NCBI GenBank assembly: GCA_963695105.1 | Contig: CAVOGC010000038.1 | Coordinates: 1-64,000, forward strand | Direction of reading: 5' to 3' | DNA length: 64,000 nt | Source: Competibacter sp963695105 | Lineage (GTDB): Bacteria; Pseudomonadota; Gammaproteobacteria; Competibacterales; Competibacteraceae | Shown here: in pieces, positions 17,009 through 25,116 of the stretch | How the letters are laid out: every line of letters begins with the position of its first letter | Numbering within the stretch: position 1 is the stretch's first letter | Notes under the pieces: generated by a model | What the model was told of the DNA's origin: nothing | Database searches by the model: none | What the model saw: the letters and a program-made list of their open reading frames with translations, nothing else | Program-made: the position numbers and the translations under genes

Positions 17009-18799
17009 TCAAACGCTCACCTTGCCTTCGCGCCAGGCCTCCAGTAGGGTCTCGTAATCCACGGTCACGCCCTGACCTTCTTCATCCGCCAGTTTCGGCT
17101 TGGGCGCGCCGGGCTGATCGAACCAGTACTGTGGATCACGCGGTTCGGCCAGTCGCGGTTCGCAGCGTTTCATGCCTTTCACCTGTTGTAACCGGGCCAG
17201 GGTTTGATCCTGGGCCGCCGCCAGATTGTCCATGACCTGTTGGGGAGTTGCCTTCCCGCGCACTGCCTCGCCGAGGCGGGTCCACCACAACTGGGCGAGC
17301 AGGGGATAATCGGGCACGTTAATACCGGTGGGCGTCCAGGCCACCCGCGCCGGACTGCGGTAAAACTCCACCAGCCCGCCGAGGCGCGGGGCGGCTTCGC
17401 TCATCGCCGCCGAGCGGATGTCGCTGTCCCGAATCGGCGTCAGCCCGACCAGGGTTTTCTTGAGCGACACGGTCTTGCAGGTGGTGAACTGGGCATAGAG
17501 CCAGGCCGCCTGCCGGCGCTGGACCGGCGTGCTGTTCAGCAAAGTCCAGGAACCACAATCCTGATAGCCGAGTTTCATGCCCTTTTCCCAGTAGGCCCCA
17601 TGCGGCGAGGGTGCTACCCGCCATTTGGGTGTGCCATCGCCGTTGACCACCGGCAATCCCTCTTTCAATAGATCGGCGGTGAAGGCGGTATACCAGAAAA
17701 TCTGTTGGGCGATGTCGCCCCGCCCCGGCGCCGGCCCCGCCGTGGAAAAATCCATCTTCATGGCGTCGGGCGGGGCGTATTGGCGCAGCCACTCCAGATA
17801 CTTGCGCAAGGCATATTCCGCCGCCGGACCGTTCAACGCCCCGCCTCGGCTGACGCTGGACCCGACCGGATGACAGTCTTCCACCCGCAGGCCCCACTCA
17901 TCCACCGGCTGGCCGTTGGGCAAGCCGGGGTCGCCTACCCCCGCCATCGCCAGCCAGGCGTCGGTAAAGCGCCAGCCCAGCGAGGGATCGACCTTGGCGT
18001 AATCCATATGGCCGTAGACCCGGCGTCCATCCAGCTCTTTGACTTCGTTGGTGAAGAAATCGGCGATGTCCTCGTAAGCCTTCCAGTTGAGCGGAACGCC
18101 GAGATCGTAGCCATGGCGCTGGCGGAACCCGGTCCTGAGATCGGGCCGTTGGAACCAGTCATGGCGAAACCAGTACAGGTTGGCGAACTGCTGGTCGGGC
18201 AATTGATAGACCTTGCCGTCCGGCCCAGTGGTGAAGCTCAGGCCGATAAAATCCTCCAGATCGAGGGTGGGCAACGTGAACGCGGCGCCCTCGCCGGCGA
18301 TCCAGTCGGTCAACGGCGTCGCGCTCTCGTAACGGTAGTGCGTACCGATAAAATCGGAATCGTTGACGTAGGCATCGTAGAAATTACGTCCGGTTCGCAT
18401 TTGTTGCTGGATGCGTTCCACCAGTTCGCCCTCGTGCACCAGGTCGTGGACCACGCTGATGTCGGTGATCTCCCGGAACGCCCGCGCCAGGAAACGGGCC
18501 TCGTAGGCGTGGGTGGGGATGGTCTCGGAGACCACATAGATTTGCTGGCCGCGAAACGGTTCGGCGGCGCGGATGAAGAACTCCATTTCCCGCATCTGCT
18601 CCTCTTGGGACAGGGTCGACGGGGTGAATTCCCCGAGCACCCAGCGCCGCGCGGCGGCGGTGCGAATCGGCGTGTCGCCTTGCTGGGTCCATGCCTCCAT
18701 GGCCGGCAGCCCCGCCGCCAGCCCAAGGGCGGCGGAGGCTTTCAGAAACAAACGTCGATCATGGTCGAAATGCGGCGGGTTGTAGGATTGGTTCGGCAT
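17009..18799 (-). CDS. Tat-exported ABC solute-binding protein, GlpV-like
   Basis: This 596-residue periplasmic binding protein is of the large carbohydrate/glycerol class (about 580 residues in rhizobial GlpV). The N-terminus has a twin-arginine motif (DRRLFLKASAALGLAAGLPA, R15-R16) predicting Tat export of a folded protein. The body shows YESATPLTDW, QLPDQQFANLYWFRHDWF and other features of family-1 binding proteins. ATG 18799 was chosen because the longer reading frame runs through the glpF gene out of phase; GGAGGA lies 9 nt upstream. It is the last gene of the glpK-glpD-glpF series, 95 bp after glpF. No permease or ATPase genes accompany it in the window, which is odd. Glycerol as ligand is inference from context. 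Confidence 0.85.
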   Translation of the reverse strand: MPNQSYNPPHFDHDRRLFLKASAALGLAAGLPAMEAWTQQGDTPIRTAAARRWVLGEFTPSTLSQEEQMREMEFFIRAAEPFRGQQIYVVSETIPTHAYEARFLARAFREITDISVVHDLVHEGELVERIQQQMRTGRNFYDAYVNDSDFIGTHYRYESATPLTDWIAGEGAAFTLPTLDLEDFIGLSFTTGPDGKVYQLPDQQFANLYWFRHDWFQRPDLRTGFRQRHGYDLGVPLNWKAYEDIADFFTNEVKELDGRRVYGHMDYAKVDPSLGWRFTDAWLAMAGVGDPGLPNGQPVDEWGLRVEDCHPVGSSVSRGGALNGPAAEYALRKYLEWLRQYAPPDAMKMDFSTAGPAPGRGDIAQQIFWYTAFTADLLKEGLPVVNGDGTPKWRVAPSPHGAYWEKGMKLGYQDCGSWTLLNSTPVQRRQAAWLYAQFTTCKTVSLKKTLVGLTPIRDSDIRSAAMSEAAPRLGGLVEFYRSPARVAWTPTGINVPDYPLLAQLWWTRLGEAVRGKATPQQVMDNLAAAQDQTLARLQQVKGMKRCEPRLAEPRDPQYWFDQPGAPKPKLADEEGQGVTVDYETLLEAWREGKVSV

Positions 18800-18894
18800 C
18801 ACTCCGTCTCCTCCGGTGGTGCTGATCGGTTGCCAAGGTCGCCGGGAAAGCGGGAGCGGAGCGAAGGCCCTGTTCCCGTCTCCCGGCCTGCCGG

Positions 18895-19629
18895 TCAACG
18901 GAAGTTGACGTTGCTCGGATCCTGCAGGGCCAGGTACAACAACCCCGCCAGCGCCGCGCCGATCAGGGGACCCACCACCGGAATCCAGGCGTATCCCCAG
19001 TCGCTGTCGCGCTTGCCGCCCGGCATGGGCAGGATGGCGTGCATGATCCGCGGGCCGAGATCGCGCGCCGGGTTGATGGCGTAGCCGGTCGTCCCACCCA
19101 GCGACAACCCGATAGCCAGCACCAGTAGGCCCACGGGCAGCGCGTCCAGAGCACCCAGACCGAACACCGACACCGCCAGGAACAGCACGGCAAACACCAG
19201 CACGAAGGCGCCGACGATTTCGGAAATCAAATTGGAGGCGGTATCGCGGATCGCCGGTCCGGTGCAAAACACCGCCAGTTTCAGGTTCTGATCCTCGGTC
19301 GCGGCGAAATGGGGCCGGTACATCAGCCAGACCAGTAGGGAACCGATGAACGCACCGATGAACTGGGCCGCCACATAAGCGGGTACCCGCGCCCATTCAA
19401 ATTTACCGGCGATCGCCAACCCCACGGAAACCGCCGGATTGAGGTGCGCGCCGCTAAAGGCCGCCACCGTGAACACCGCCACGAATACCGCCATGCCCCA
19501 ACCCCAGGTAATCACGATCCACCCGGAATTCTGTCCCTTGGTTTGGTTGAGCACCACGTTCGCCACCACGCCGTTGCCCAGTAGAATCAGCAGGGCGGTA
19601 CCAATCATTTCGCCAAGAAAAGGGGTCAT
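18895..19629 (-). CDS. glpF: Glycerol facilitator GlpF
   Basis: This 244-residue aquaglyceroporin has six membrane helices and two NPA motifs, GAHLNPAVSVGLA and GYAINPARDLGPR. The Asp directly after the second NPAR is diagnostic for glycerol channels. It moves glycerol down its gradient into the cytoplasm, where GlpK traps it by phosphorylation. AAAGGAG lies 8 nt before the ATG. It sits 50 bp downstream of glpD on the same strand, whereas E. coli has glpFK together; here the order is K, D, F, solute-binding protein. Confidence 0.95.
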   Translation of the reverse strand: MTPFLGEMIGTALLILLGNGVVANVVLNQTKGQNSGWIVITWGWGMAVFVAVFTVAAFSGAHLNPAVSVGLAIAGKFEWARVPAYVAAQFIGAFIGSLLVWLMYRPHFAATEDQNLKLAVFCTGPAIRDTASNLISEIVGAFVLVFAVLFLAVSVFGLGALDALPVGLLVLAIGLSLGGTTGYAINPARDLGPRIMHAILPMPGGKRDSDWGYAWIPVVGPLIGAALAGLLYLALQDPSNVNFR

Positions 19630-19679
19630 TACAGGATCTCCTTTGGGGATTTTTTACCAATTCTCCGCACTAACGACAT

Positions 19680-21323
19680 TCACGCGACTTCGGCCATTGC
19701 GGCTGACCGCCCGGCCGGCTGTTCCTGAAAATACTCGTCGAATTTTTGCCGGGCCTGGTCGCCGAACAGGATTTCGCAGGCTTCCATCAGTCCCTCGGCA
19801 TTACGAATCTCTTCTCGACGCACCACCAGAGCGATCTTGGAACGCCGGCGCAGGAAATCTTCCAGCTTGACGATCATTTCCTGGCGCTTGGCGAGTTGAA
19901 TTTCGCAGCGGAGATAGTCGGTGCCCTTGATCAGCACCTCCGCCTGGCGTGGGTCTTCGCGAATCTCGGCAAGCAACTCCAACGCCTGCTGGTCGTAGCG
20001 CCGCCAGAGCCGGCTGCTGAGACTTTCGATCGACTCGGGCGAGGTATAGCCATCGAGGTTCATCAACCTGGCCTGGTGCAGATATTCCTCACGCACCGAG
20101 GGATGCGGCTCGCCGTACCATCGGTAACCTCGATGCGGCAGGGCGATCCCCAGTTGGGCGACGATGCCCGACACTTCATCACCCACATTGACGCAGTCGG
20201 TCAGCTTGCCGCCAAAAATACTGAGATGCGCCTTGGCTCGATCCACGTCGATCTCATGCTTGCGCGACAACTGCAACCAATCCTCGATCTCCCCGTCGGC
20301 TTTGGCTTTCACCACCAGTGGCCGTACTCCGCAGCGCTCGGCGATGATATCGGCACAGGTCAATGGCCGATCGAGATTCAGGCGCTTGTTGATGTTGTCG
20401 AGCACGAACTGCCGATCTTCATCCGTGACCTCGGTAAACGGCGATTCCACCCGGGTATCGGTGGTGCCGATGCAGGTGCGCACACCCATCGGGATGACGA
20501 AGAACAAGCGCCCGTCGTCGGCGAAGAAGGTCAGAATGCGCTGATGAGGGGTAATTCGAGGCACGATCAGATGGATGCCCTTGGAAAAGGCATGGTGATG
20601 TTCGGTCTGTTCGCCGGTCAGCGCGTTGTGCTTGTCCACGAACGGGCCGGCGGCGTTGATCAACACCTTGGCGCGGATTTCCATCTCTTGACCATTCATG
20701 ACATCCCGCGCTTGAGCAATCCAGAGATCGCCTTCGCGGCGCGCGCCGAGCGATTCCACATAGTTGGCGGCGATACAGCCGCGATCCATGGCCGAGCGCA
20801 CGAACTGGAACACGAAGCGGGAGTCGTTGTCGTGCAGATAGGCATCGGAGTACTCGAAGCCGCCCGCGGCGTTTTCGGTCTTCACGACCGACTCTTCCCG
20901 CTGGATGGTTCGTTTGAAAAACAGCCGTGGGATTTTGGTGAAACCATTGCCGAACAGCCAGTACACCCAGGTTCCCGCCCATAAAAACAGAGGATGAAAG
21001 CGGAAGCCCTTGTCGATGGTGGAGAAAAACCGGATTTCCTGAACCCGCGACGGATAATGGCGAATCAGATGATTGCGGCTCAGGCACAGCTTGCGGACCA
21101 GCGCGTAATCATGGCTTTCCAGATACTTGATGCCGCCCCAGGCCAGATTCGATGATTGCTGGCTGGTAAACCCGGCGAAGTCGCGCTGGTCGATCAGCAC
21201 GACCCGCGCGCCCTTGCCGGACAGGGCGGCGGCGGAAACCGCGCCGTTGATGCCGCCACCGATGATCAGAACATCGTAAACGCCCTGACTCAGCTTCTGA
21301 ATATTGCTTTTGCGGAGTTTCAT
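19680..21323 (-). CDS. glpD: Aerobic glycerol-3-phosphate dehydrogenase GlpD
   Basis: This 547-residue membrane-associated flavoprotein oxidises glycerol 3-phosphate to dihydroxyacetone phosphate and passes electrons to quinone. The Rossmann FAD-binding motif is at the N-terminus (DVLIIGGGINGAVSAAAL), followed by VLIDQRDFAGFTSQQSSNLAWGG, and later IGTTDTRVE and HLSIFGGKLTDCVNVGDEV. ATG 21323 has AAGGAG 6 nt upstream and starts MKLRKSNIQKLSQ; the longer reading translates the dispersed repeat. Its C-terminal domain (residues about 400-547) diverges from E. coli GlpD. Confidence 0.95.
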   Translation of the reverse strand: MKLRKSNIQKLSQGVYDVLIIGGGINGAVSAAALSGKGARVVLIDQRDFAGFTSQQSSNLAWGGIKYLESHDYALVRKLCLSRNHLIRHYPSRVQEIRFFSTIDKGFRFHPLFLWAGTWVYWLFGNGFTKIPRLFFKRTIQREESVVKTENAAGGFEYSDAYLHDNDSRFVFQFVRSAMDRGCIAANYVESLGARREGDLWIAQARDVMNGQEMEIRAKVLINAAGPFVDKHNALTGEQTEHHHAFSKGIHLIVPRITPHQRILTFFADDGRLFFVIPMGVRTCIGTTDTRVESPFTEVTDEDRQFVLDNINKRLNLDRPLTCADIIAERCGVRPLVVKAKADGEIEDWLQLSRKHEIDVDRAKAHLSIFGGKLTDCVNVGDEVSGIVAQLGIALPHRGYRWYGEPHPSVREEYLHQARLMNLDGYTSPESIESLSSRLWRRYDQQALELLAEIREDPRQAEVLIKGTDYLRCEIQLAKRQEMIVKLEDFLRRRSKIALVVRREEIRNAEGLMEACEILFGDQARQKFDEYFQEQPAGRSAAMAEVA

Positions 21324-21352
21324 GGCTGCTCCTTGGTAAAGACGCCGAACTG

Positions 21353-21397
21353 TTCCAACCACCCCGGCGCTTCGCGCCACCCCTCCTTGTCGAGGGG
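21353..21397 (-). repeat. Dispersed hairpin repeat, copy 4 (shortened)
   Basis: This copy, in minus orientation, keeps the AACCACCCCGGCGC, GCGCCACCCCTCCTT half but its second arm is eroded (loop and GAGGGG only). It lies between glpK and glpD, upstream of the glpD ribosome binding site. A hairpin here could change glpD level relative to glpK in a joint transcript. Confidence 0.75.
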
Positions 21398-21428
21398 AAA
21401 TTAAGACGGAACTTGGCCGAGTTTCCCG

Positions 21429-22940
21429 TCACTCGTCATCCAGCGCCCAGCCTTTGGCGCGCTCGACCGCCTTGTGCCAGCGCTGGAACAAGCGCTCGCG
21501 CTCGACTTCGTCGATGCGCGGGGTATAGCGGTTTTGCAATTGCCACTTTTTCGCCAGTTCTTCGCGACTGCTCCAGAAGCCGGTGGCCAGCCCCGCCAGA
21601 TAGGCCGCGCCCAGCGCCGTGGTCTCGACGATGCTGGGCACCTCGACCGGCACCCCGAGAATGTCGGACTGGAATTGCATGAGCACGCTGTTGACCGAGG
21701 CGCCACCGTCGCAGCGCAGCTCCTTGAGAGTGATGCCGGAATCGCGCTGCATGGCCTCGATCACGTCGCGGGTCTGATAAGTCATGCTTTCCAGAACCGC
21801 GCGGGCGATGTGCCCCTGCGTGGTGCCCCGGGTGATGCCGATCAGCAGGCCCCGGGCGTAGGGGTCCCAATGCGGCGCACCCAAACCCACCAGCGCCGGC
21901 ACGAAGTACACGCCTTCGTTGTGGGGCACCGACCGGGCCAGATCCTTGGTTTCCGCCGCCGATTTGATCATCTTCAGGCCGTCGCGCAACCACTGCACGG
22001 CGGCTCCGGTGATGAAAATAGCGCCTTCCAGCGCGTACTGAACCGGCTCGTCGCCGATGCCCCAGGCAATCGTGGTCAGCAACTTCTCATTGCTGACCAC
22101 CACCTGGTTGCCGGTGTTCATCAGCACGAAGGAACCGGTTCCGTAGGTATTCTTGGCTAGACCCGGGCTGTGGCAGCCCTGCCCGAACAGGGCGGCCTGC
22201 TGGTCGCCGGCGATGCCCGCGACGGGAATCCGGTGGGTGCCGAAAAACATTTCCGGGTCGGTTTCGCCGTAAATGCAGGAGGACGGTTTGACCTCGGGCA
22301 GGATGGCCTTTGGAATGTTGAGCAGCTCAAGAATCTCGTCGTCCCAACGAAGCGCCTGAATGTTGTAGAGCAAGGTGCGTGAAGCGTTCGAGTAGTCGGT
22401 GATATGCGCCTTGCCGCCGGTCAACTGCCAGACCAACCAGGAATCGATGGTGCCGAAAGCGATTTCGCCGCGTTCGGCGCGGTCGCGCAATCCCGGCGTG
22501 TTATCCAGCAGCCATTTGACCTTGGTGCCGGAAAAATAGGAGTCGATGACCAGCCCGGTCTTGTGGCGAATCATCTCCTCCAGCCCCCGTTCCTTGAGTT
22601 CGTCGCAATAGCGCGCGGTCCGCCGATCCTGCCAGACGATGGCGTTGGCGACCGGTTTGCCGCTGGCGCGGTCCCACAGCACGGCGGTTTCCCGCTGGTT
22701 GGTGATACCGATGGCGTTCAGGTCGCTGGCGCGGATGTTGGCGGTATGCAGGGCGTCGGCGATGACCTTGATCGTCACCAGCCAGATTTCCTCGGCGTCA
22801 TGCTCCACCCAACCCGGCTTGGGGTAGTGCTGGGTAAATTCCGAATAGGCCCGGCCCTTGATCTGGCCGTCGTGATCGAAAATCAGCACGGTGGAACCGG
22901 TGGTGCCCTGATCGATGGACAGGATGTACCCTTCGTTCAT
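21429..22940 (-). CDS. glpK: Glycerol kinase GlpK
   Basis: This 503-residue FGGY-family kinase phosphorylates glycerol with ATP to glycerol 3-phosphate. Signatures are SIDQGTTGSTVLIFD at the N-terminus, GWVEHDAEEIW, AIVWQDRRT, GTYGTGSFVLMNTG and DGGASVN. AAAGGAG lies 10 nt before the ATG. It is the first gene of the glycerol run and lies downstream of an AT-rich control region with palindromes overlapping a good promoter. The transcript leader would be about 150 nt. Confidence 0.97.
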   Translation of the reverse strand: MNEGYILSIDQGTTGSTVLIFDHDGQIKGRAYSEFTQHYPKPGWVEHDAEEIWLVTIKVIADALHTANIRASDLNAIGITNQRETAVLWDRASGKPVANAIVWQDRRTARYCDELKERGLEEMIRHKTGLVIDSYFSGTKVKWLLDNTPGLRDRAERGEIAFGTIDSWLVWQLTGGKAHITDYSNASRTLLYNIQALRWDDEILELLNIPKAILPEVKPSSCIYGETDPEMFFGTHRIPVAGIAGDQQAALFGQGCHSPGLAKNTYGTGSFVLMNTGNQVVVSNEKLLTTIAWGIGDEPVQYALEGAIFITGAAVQWLRDGLKMIKSAAETKDLARSVPHNEGVYFVPALVGLGAPHWDPYARGLLIGITRGTTQGHIARAVLESMTYQTRDVIEAMQRDSGITLKELRCDGGASVNSVLMQFQSDILGVPVEVPSIVETTALGAAYLAGLATGFWSSREELAKKWQLQNRYTPRIDEVERERLFQRWHKAVERAKGWALDDE

Positions 22941-23085
22941 GTTCGATTCGCTCCTTTGGTCGTTTCTATTCAGAACATCAAGAGCCTGGAGTTTGACTTC
23001 AACAGTACCGACTTAAGCCATGATCTTGATTATCTTCAAAACTTTATCGAAGACATCCCGGAGCGTGTGACACCCCAACCATGCT

Positions 23086-23132
23086 TTCGATATCAATTAT
23101 AACGAACCTAAAAAAATGTTCAAGTGAGCATT
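23086..23132 (-). promoter_or_regulatory. glpK promoter with two operator-like palindromes
   Basis: On the minus strand, -10 TATAAT (23096-23101) lies 16 bp from -35 TTGAAC (23118-23123). A palindrome at 23086-23106 has arms TTCGATAT and ATAACGAA with a 5-bp centre and covers the -10; TTCG/CGAA half-sites are typical of GlpR operators. A second imperfect palindrome, AATGTTCAAGTGAGCATT at 23115-23132, covers the -35 and carries the ATGTTC half-site. Repression by GlpR, encoded just upstream, is the natural inference. The rest of the 385-bp gap (22941-23325) is AT-rich near 23107-23200 and shows no gene. Confidence 0.65.
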
Positions 23133-23325
23133 TATAAAAAATTTTAGGGAAAAACGAACTAAAAAAAACATTATTTTATTCTTTTATAAACATTTTGCCG
23201 CAAAACCAGCACAAAGCGGGTCCTGTTCAATGAAGGAACAAAGAAAGCTTCGGTAGGACTTCGCCTGGAAGGGAGGGAGAGGCGGACAAGCCGGATAAGG
23301 GGAAAACCCGGTCGTCGGGGGAAAA

Positions 23326-24120
23326 TCAGGTATTGCTGCTTGAGAGGGAGACGCCTTCGGAACCGGCCACCAGGACCTGAACCTCGGCTTGCGCGAACAT
23401 TTCGCTCATGCTGTTCGGGGGAAGGCAGTCCGTAATCAACAGGTCCACGTCCGAGATGTGGCCGAGCCGCACCATGGCGTTGCGGCCGAACTTGCTGTGG
23501 TCGGTCACCAGCAACACCTTGCGGGAACTGGCGATGATGGCCTGGGAAACGCGAACCTCGCGGTAATCAAAATCCAGTAGCGTGCCATCCAGGTCGATGC
23601 CGGAAATGCCGATAATGCCGAAATCGACCTTGAATTGCTTGATGAAATCGACCGTCGCCTCACCGACGATGCCGTGATCCCGGTGGCGCACCAGCCCGCC
23701 GGTCACAATCACCTCGAAACCCGGCTGGTCGCTGAGCAGTGTGGCGACGTTGAGATTATTGGTAATGACCCGCAGGCCGGCATGATCGGCCAGCGCCTTG
23801 GCCACTTCCTCCGTAGTCGTGCCCAAGTTGATGAACAGAGAAGACTTGTCGGGAATGTGTTGCGCCGCCAGACGGGCAATTCGCTGTTTCTCGTCAAGAT
23901 GCAAAACCTGGCGCGCGGGGTAGGCGATGTTCTCCACGCTGGACGGCAGGCCGGCGCCACCGTGAAAACGGCGCAGCAAGCCCATGTCGCACAGGACATT
24001 GATATCCCGACGAATGGTTTGCGGGGTGACGTTGAAACTGCTGACCAGGTCGTCGATGGACACAAAACCTCGTTGCTGGACCAGCCGCAGGATTTCCTGT
24101 TGTCTAGGGTTCAAGTTCAT
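23326..24120 (-). CDS. glpR: DeoR-family repressor GlpR
   Basis: This 264-residue DNA-binding regulator has an N-terminal DeoR helix-turn-helix (MNLNPRQQEILRLVQQRGFV, then VTPQTIRRDINVLCDMGLL with the recognition helix) and a C-terminal sugar-phosphate sensor domain (INLGTTTEEVAKAL, VIVTGGLVR, GISGIDLDG, LVTDHSKFGR). In known GlpR, glycerol 3-phosphate releases the protein from DNA. Position directly upstream of glpK on the same strand, with matching palindromes in between, supports the specific assignment. Confidence 0.9.
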   Translation of the reverse strand: MNLNPRQQEILRLVQQRGFVSIDDLVSSFNVTPQTIRRDINVLCDMGLLRRFHGGAGLPSSVENIAYPARQVLHLDEKQRIARLAAQHIPDKSSLFINLGTTTEEVAKALADHAGLRVITNNLNVATLLSDQPGFEVIVTGGLVRHRDHGIVGEATVDFIKQFKVDFGIIGISGIDLDGTLLDFDYREVRVSQAIIASSRKVLLVTDHSKFGRNAMVRLGHISDVDLLITDCLPPNSMSEMFAQAEVQVLVAGSEGVSLSSSNT

Positions 24121-24252
24121 GACTTTTTGATTCCAGAGGATGATGCGCCCGAAGTTTTAAACCGGCCAAAGCACCGGGAACGACCGTTCGGGTTTACGCC
24201 TATAATCTTATGATACTTGCCACCTCGCCTCCGAACTCAAAAACACCCTCGT

Positions 24253-25065
24253 ATGGTCCAGCCTCCCTCTTCCCGTCCCGCCGTCCTGCTGATCGGTCAC
24301 GGCAGTCGGATCACCACCGGAGTTGCCGAATTCAAGCGCTTGGCCGAGCAGCTGCAACAGAAGCTTCCTGATCGCATTTGCCTGGCCGGCTTTCTGGAGT
24401 TGGTCGAACCCAGCATACCGGCGACCCTGGAAACGCTGTGGCGACAGGGTTTCCGTCGCATCACCGCCCTACCCGCCATGCTCACGGCCGCTGGACACGT
24501 TAAAAATGATATTCCGGCGTTCATTCGGGATTTCCAAACCGAGCACACTGGGCTGACGGTCACCCTCGGCGCGGAGTTGGGCCTTCATCCGAAACTGCTG
24601 CGCGTGGCCCGTGAACGGATCGAAAGCGCCGAAACGACGTTCGGCCCCCATTACAACCGGCGCGACGCCCTGCTCCTGGTCGTCGGCAGCGGCAGCTCCG
24701 ACTCCGACGCCAATTCCAATATCAGCAAGATGAGCCGACTGCTGTGGGAAGACCTGGGCTTCGGCTGGGCGGAAACCGCTTACGCCGCCGTCGCCGCGCC
24801 ATCAGTGGTCGACGCGCTTAAACGAACCCATCGCCTGGGTTTCCAGCGGGTGGTGGTTTTACCTTATTTGCTATTCGGCGGGCGACTGGCCAAACAGGTG
24901 CAAGCCGCGGCCACCGTCCACCAAGCCATCCATCCCGGGCTGCGGCTGGCGGTCGCGCCCCATCTCAACACCCATCCACTGCTGGTTGAGATCTTGCTGG
25001 AACGGCTGAACGAAGCCGAACAAGGCGAGGCTCATCCAAAAATATTTCTCCACAACAATCATTGA
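24253..25065 (+). CDS. cbiX: CbiX-type sirohydrochlorin chelatase, two-domain
   Basis: This 270-residue protein contains two tandem chelatase domains. Domain 1 begins PAVLLIGHGSR with the metal-binding H16 and includes ALPAMLTAAGHVKNDIP. Domain 2 begins LLLVVGSGSSDSDANSNISKM and ends with VLPYLLFGGRL. The family inserts cobalt (or Ni/Fe in relatives) into sirohydrochlorin. With the single-domain SUMT at 7315 it could complete siroheme or early cobalamin steps; the metal cannot be told from sequence. The second domain lacks a His in the GSG motif position, so it may be structural. ATG 24253 is preferred to an upstream TTG. Confidence 0.87.
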   Translation: MVQPPSSRPAVLLIGHGSRITTGVAEFKRLAEQLQQKLPDRICLAGFLELVEPSIPATLETLWRQGFRRITALPAMLTAAGHVKNDIPAFIRDFQTEHTGLTVTLGAELGLHPKLLRVARERIESAETTFGPHYNRRDALLLVVGSGSSDSDANSNISKMSRLLWEDLGFGWAETAYAAVAAPSVVDALKRTHRLGFQRVVVLPYLLFGGRLAKQVQAAATVHQAIHPGLRLAVAPHLNTHPLLVEILLERLNEAEQGEAHPKIFLHNNH

Positions 25066-25116
25066 ACCAAGAAGCCGCTTGCCAAGGTGTGGGGTTTTAA
25101 GGCGAACAGCCAGCCA

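Noticed and set aside
19746..20984. Long open frame antisense to glpD (and similar ones, e.g. 2767-3558, 51510-53051, 58474-59430)
   Set aside because: These are shadows of GC-rich coding genes; products are low-complexity His/Arg/Gln-rich with no motifs, while the opposite strand carries a clear conserved enzyme.
22941..23080. Riboswitch in the glpK leader
   Set aside because: The roughly 150-nt leader shows no recognisable riboswitch core; only short weak stems were noticed.
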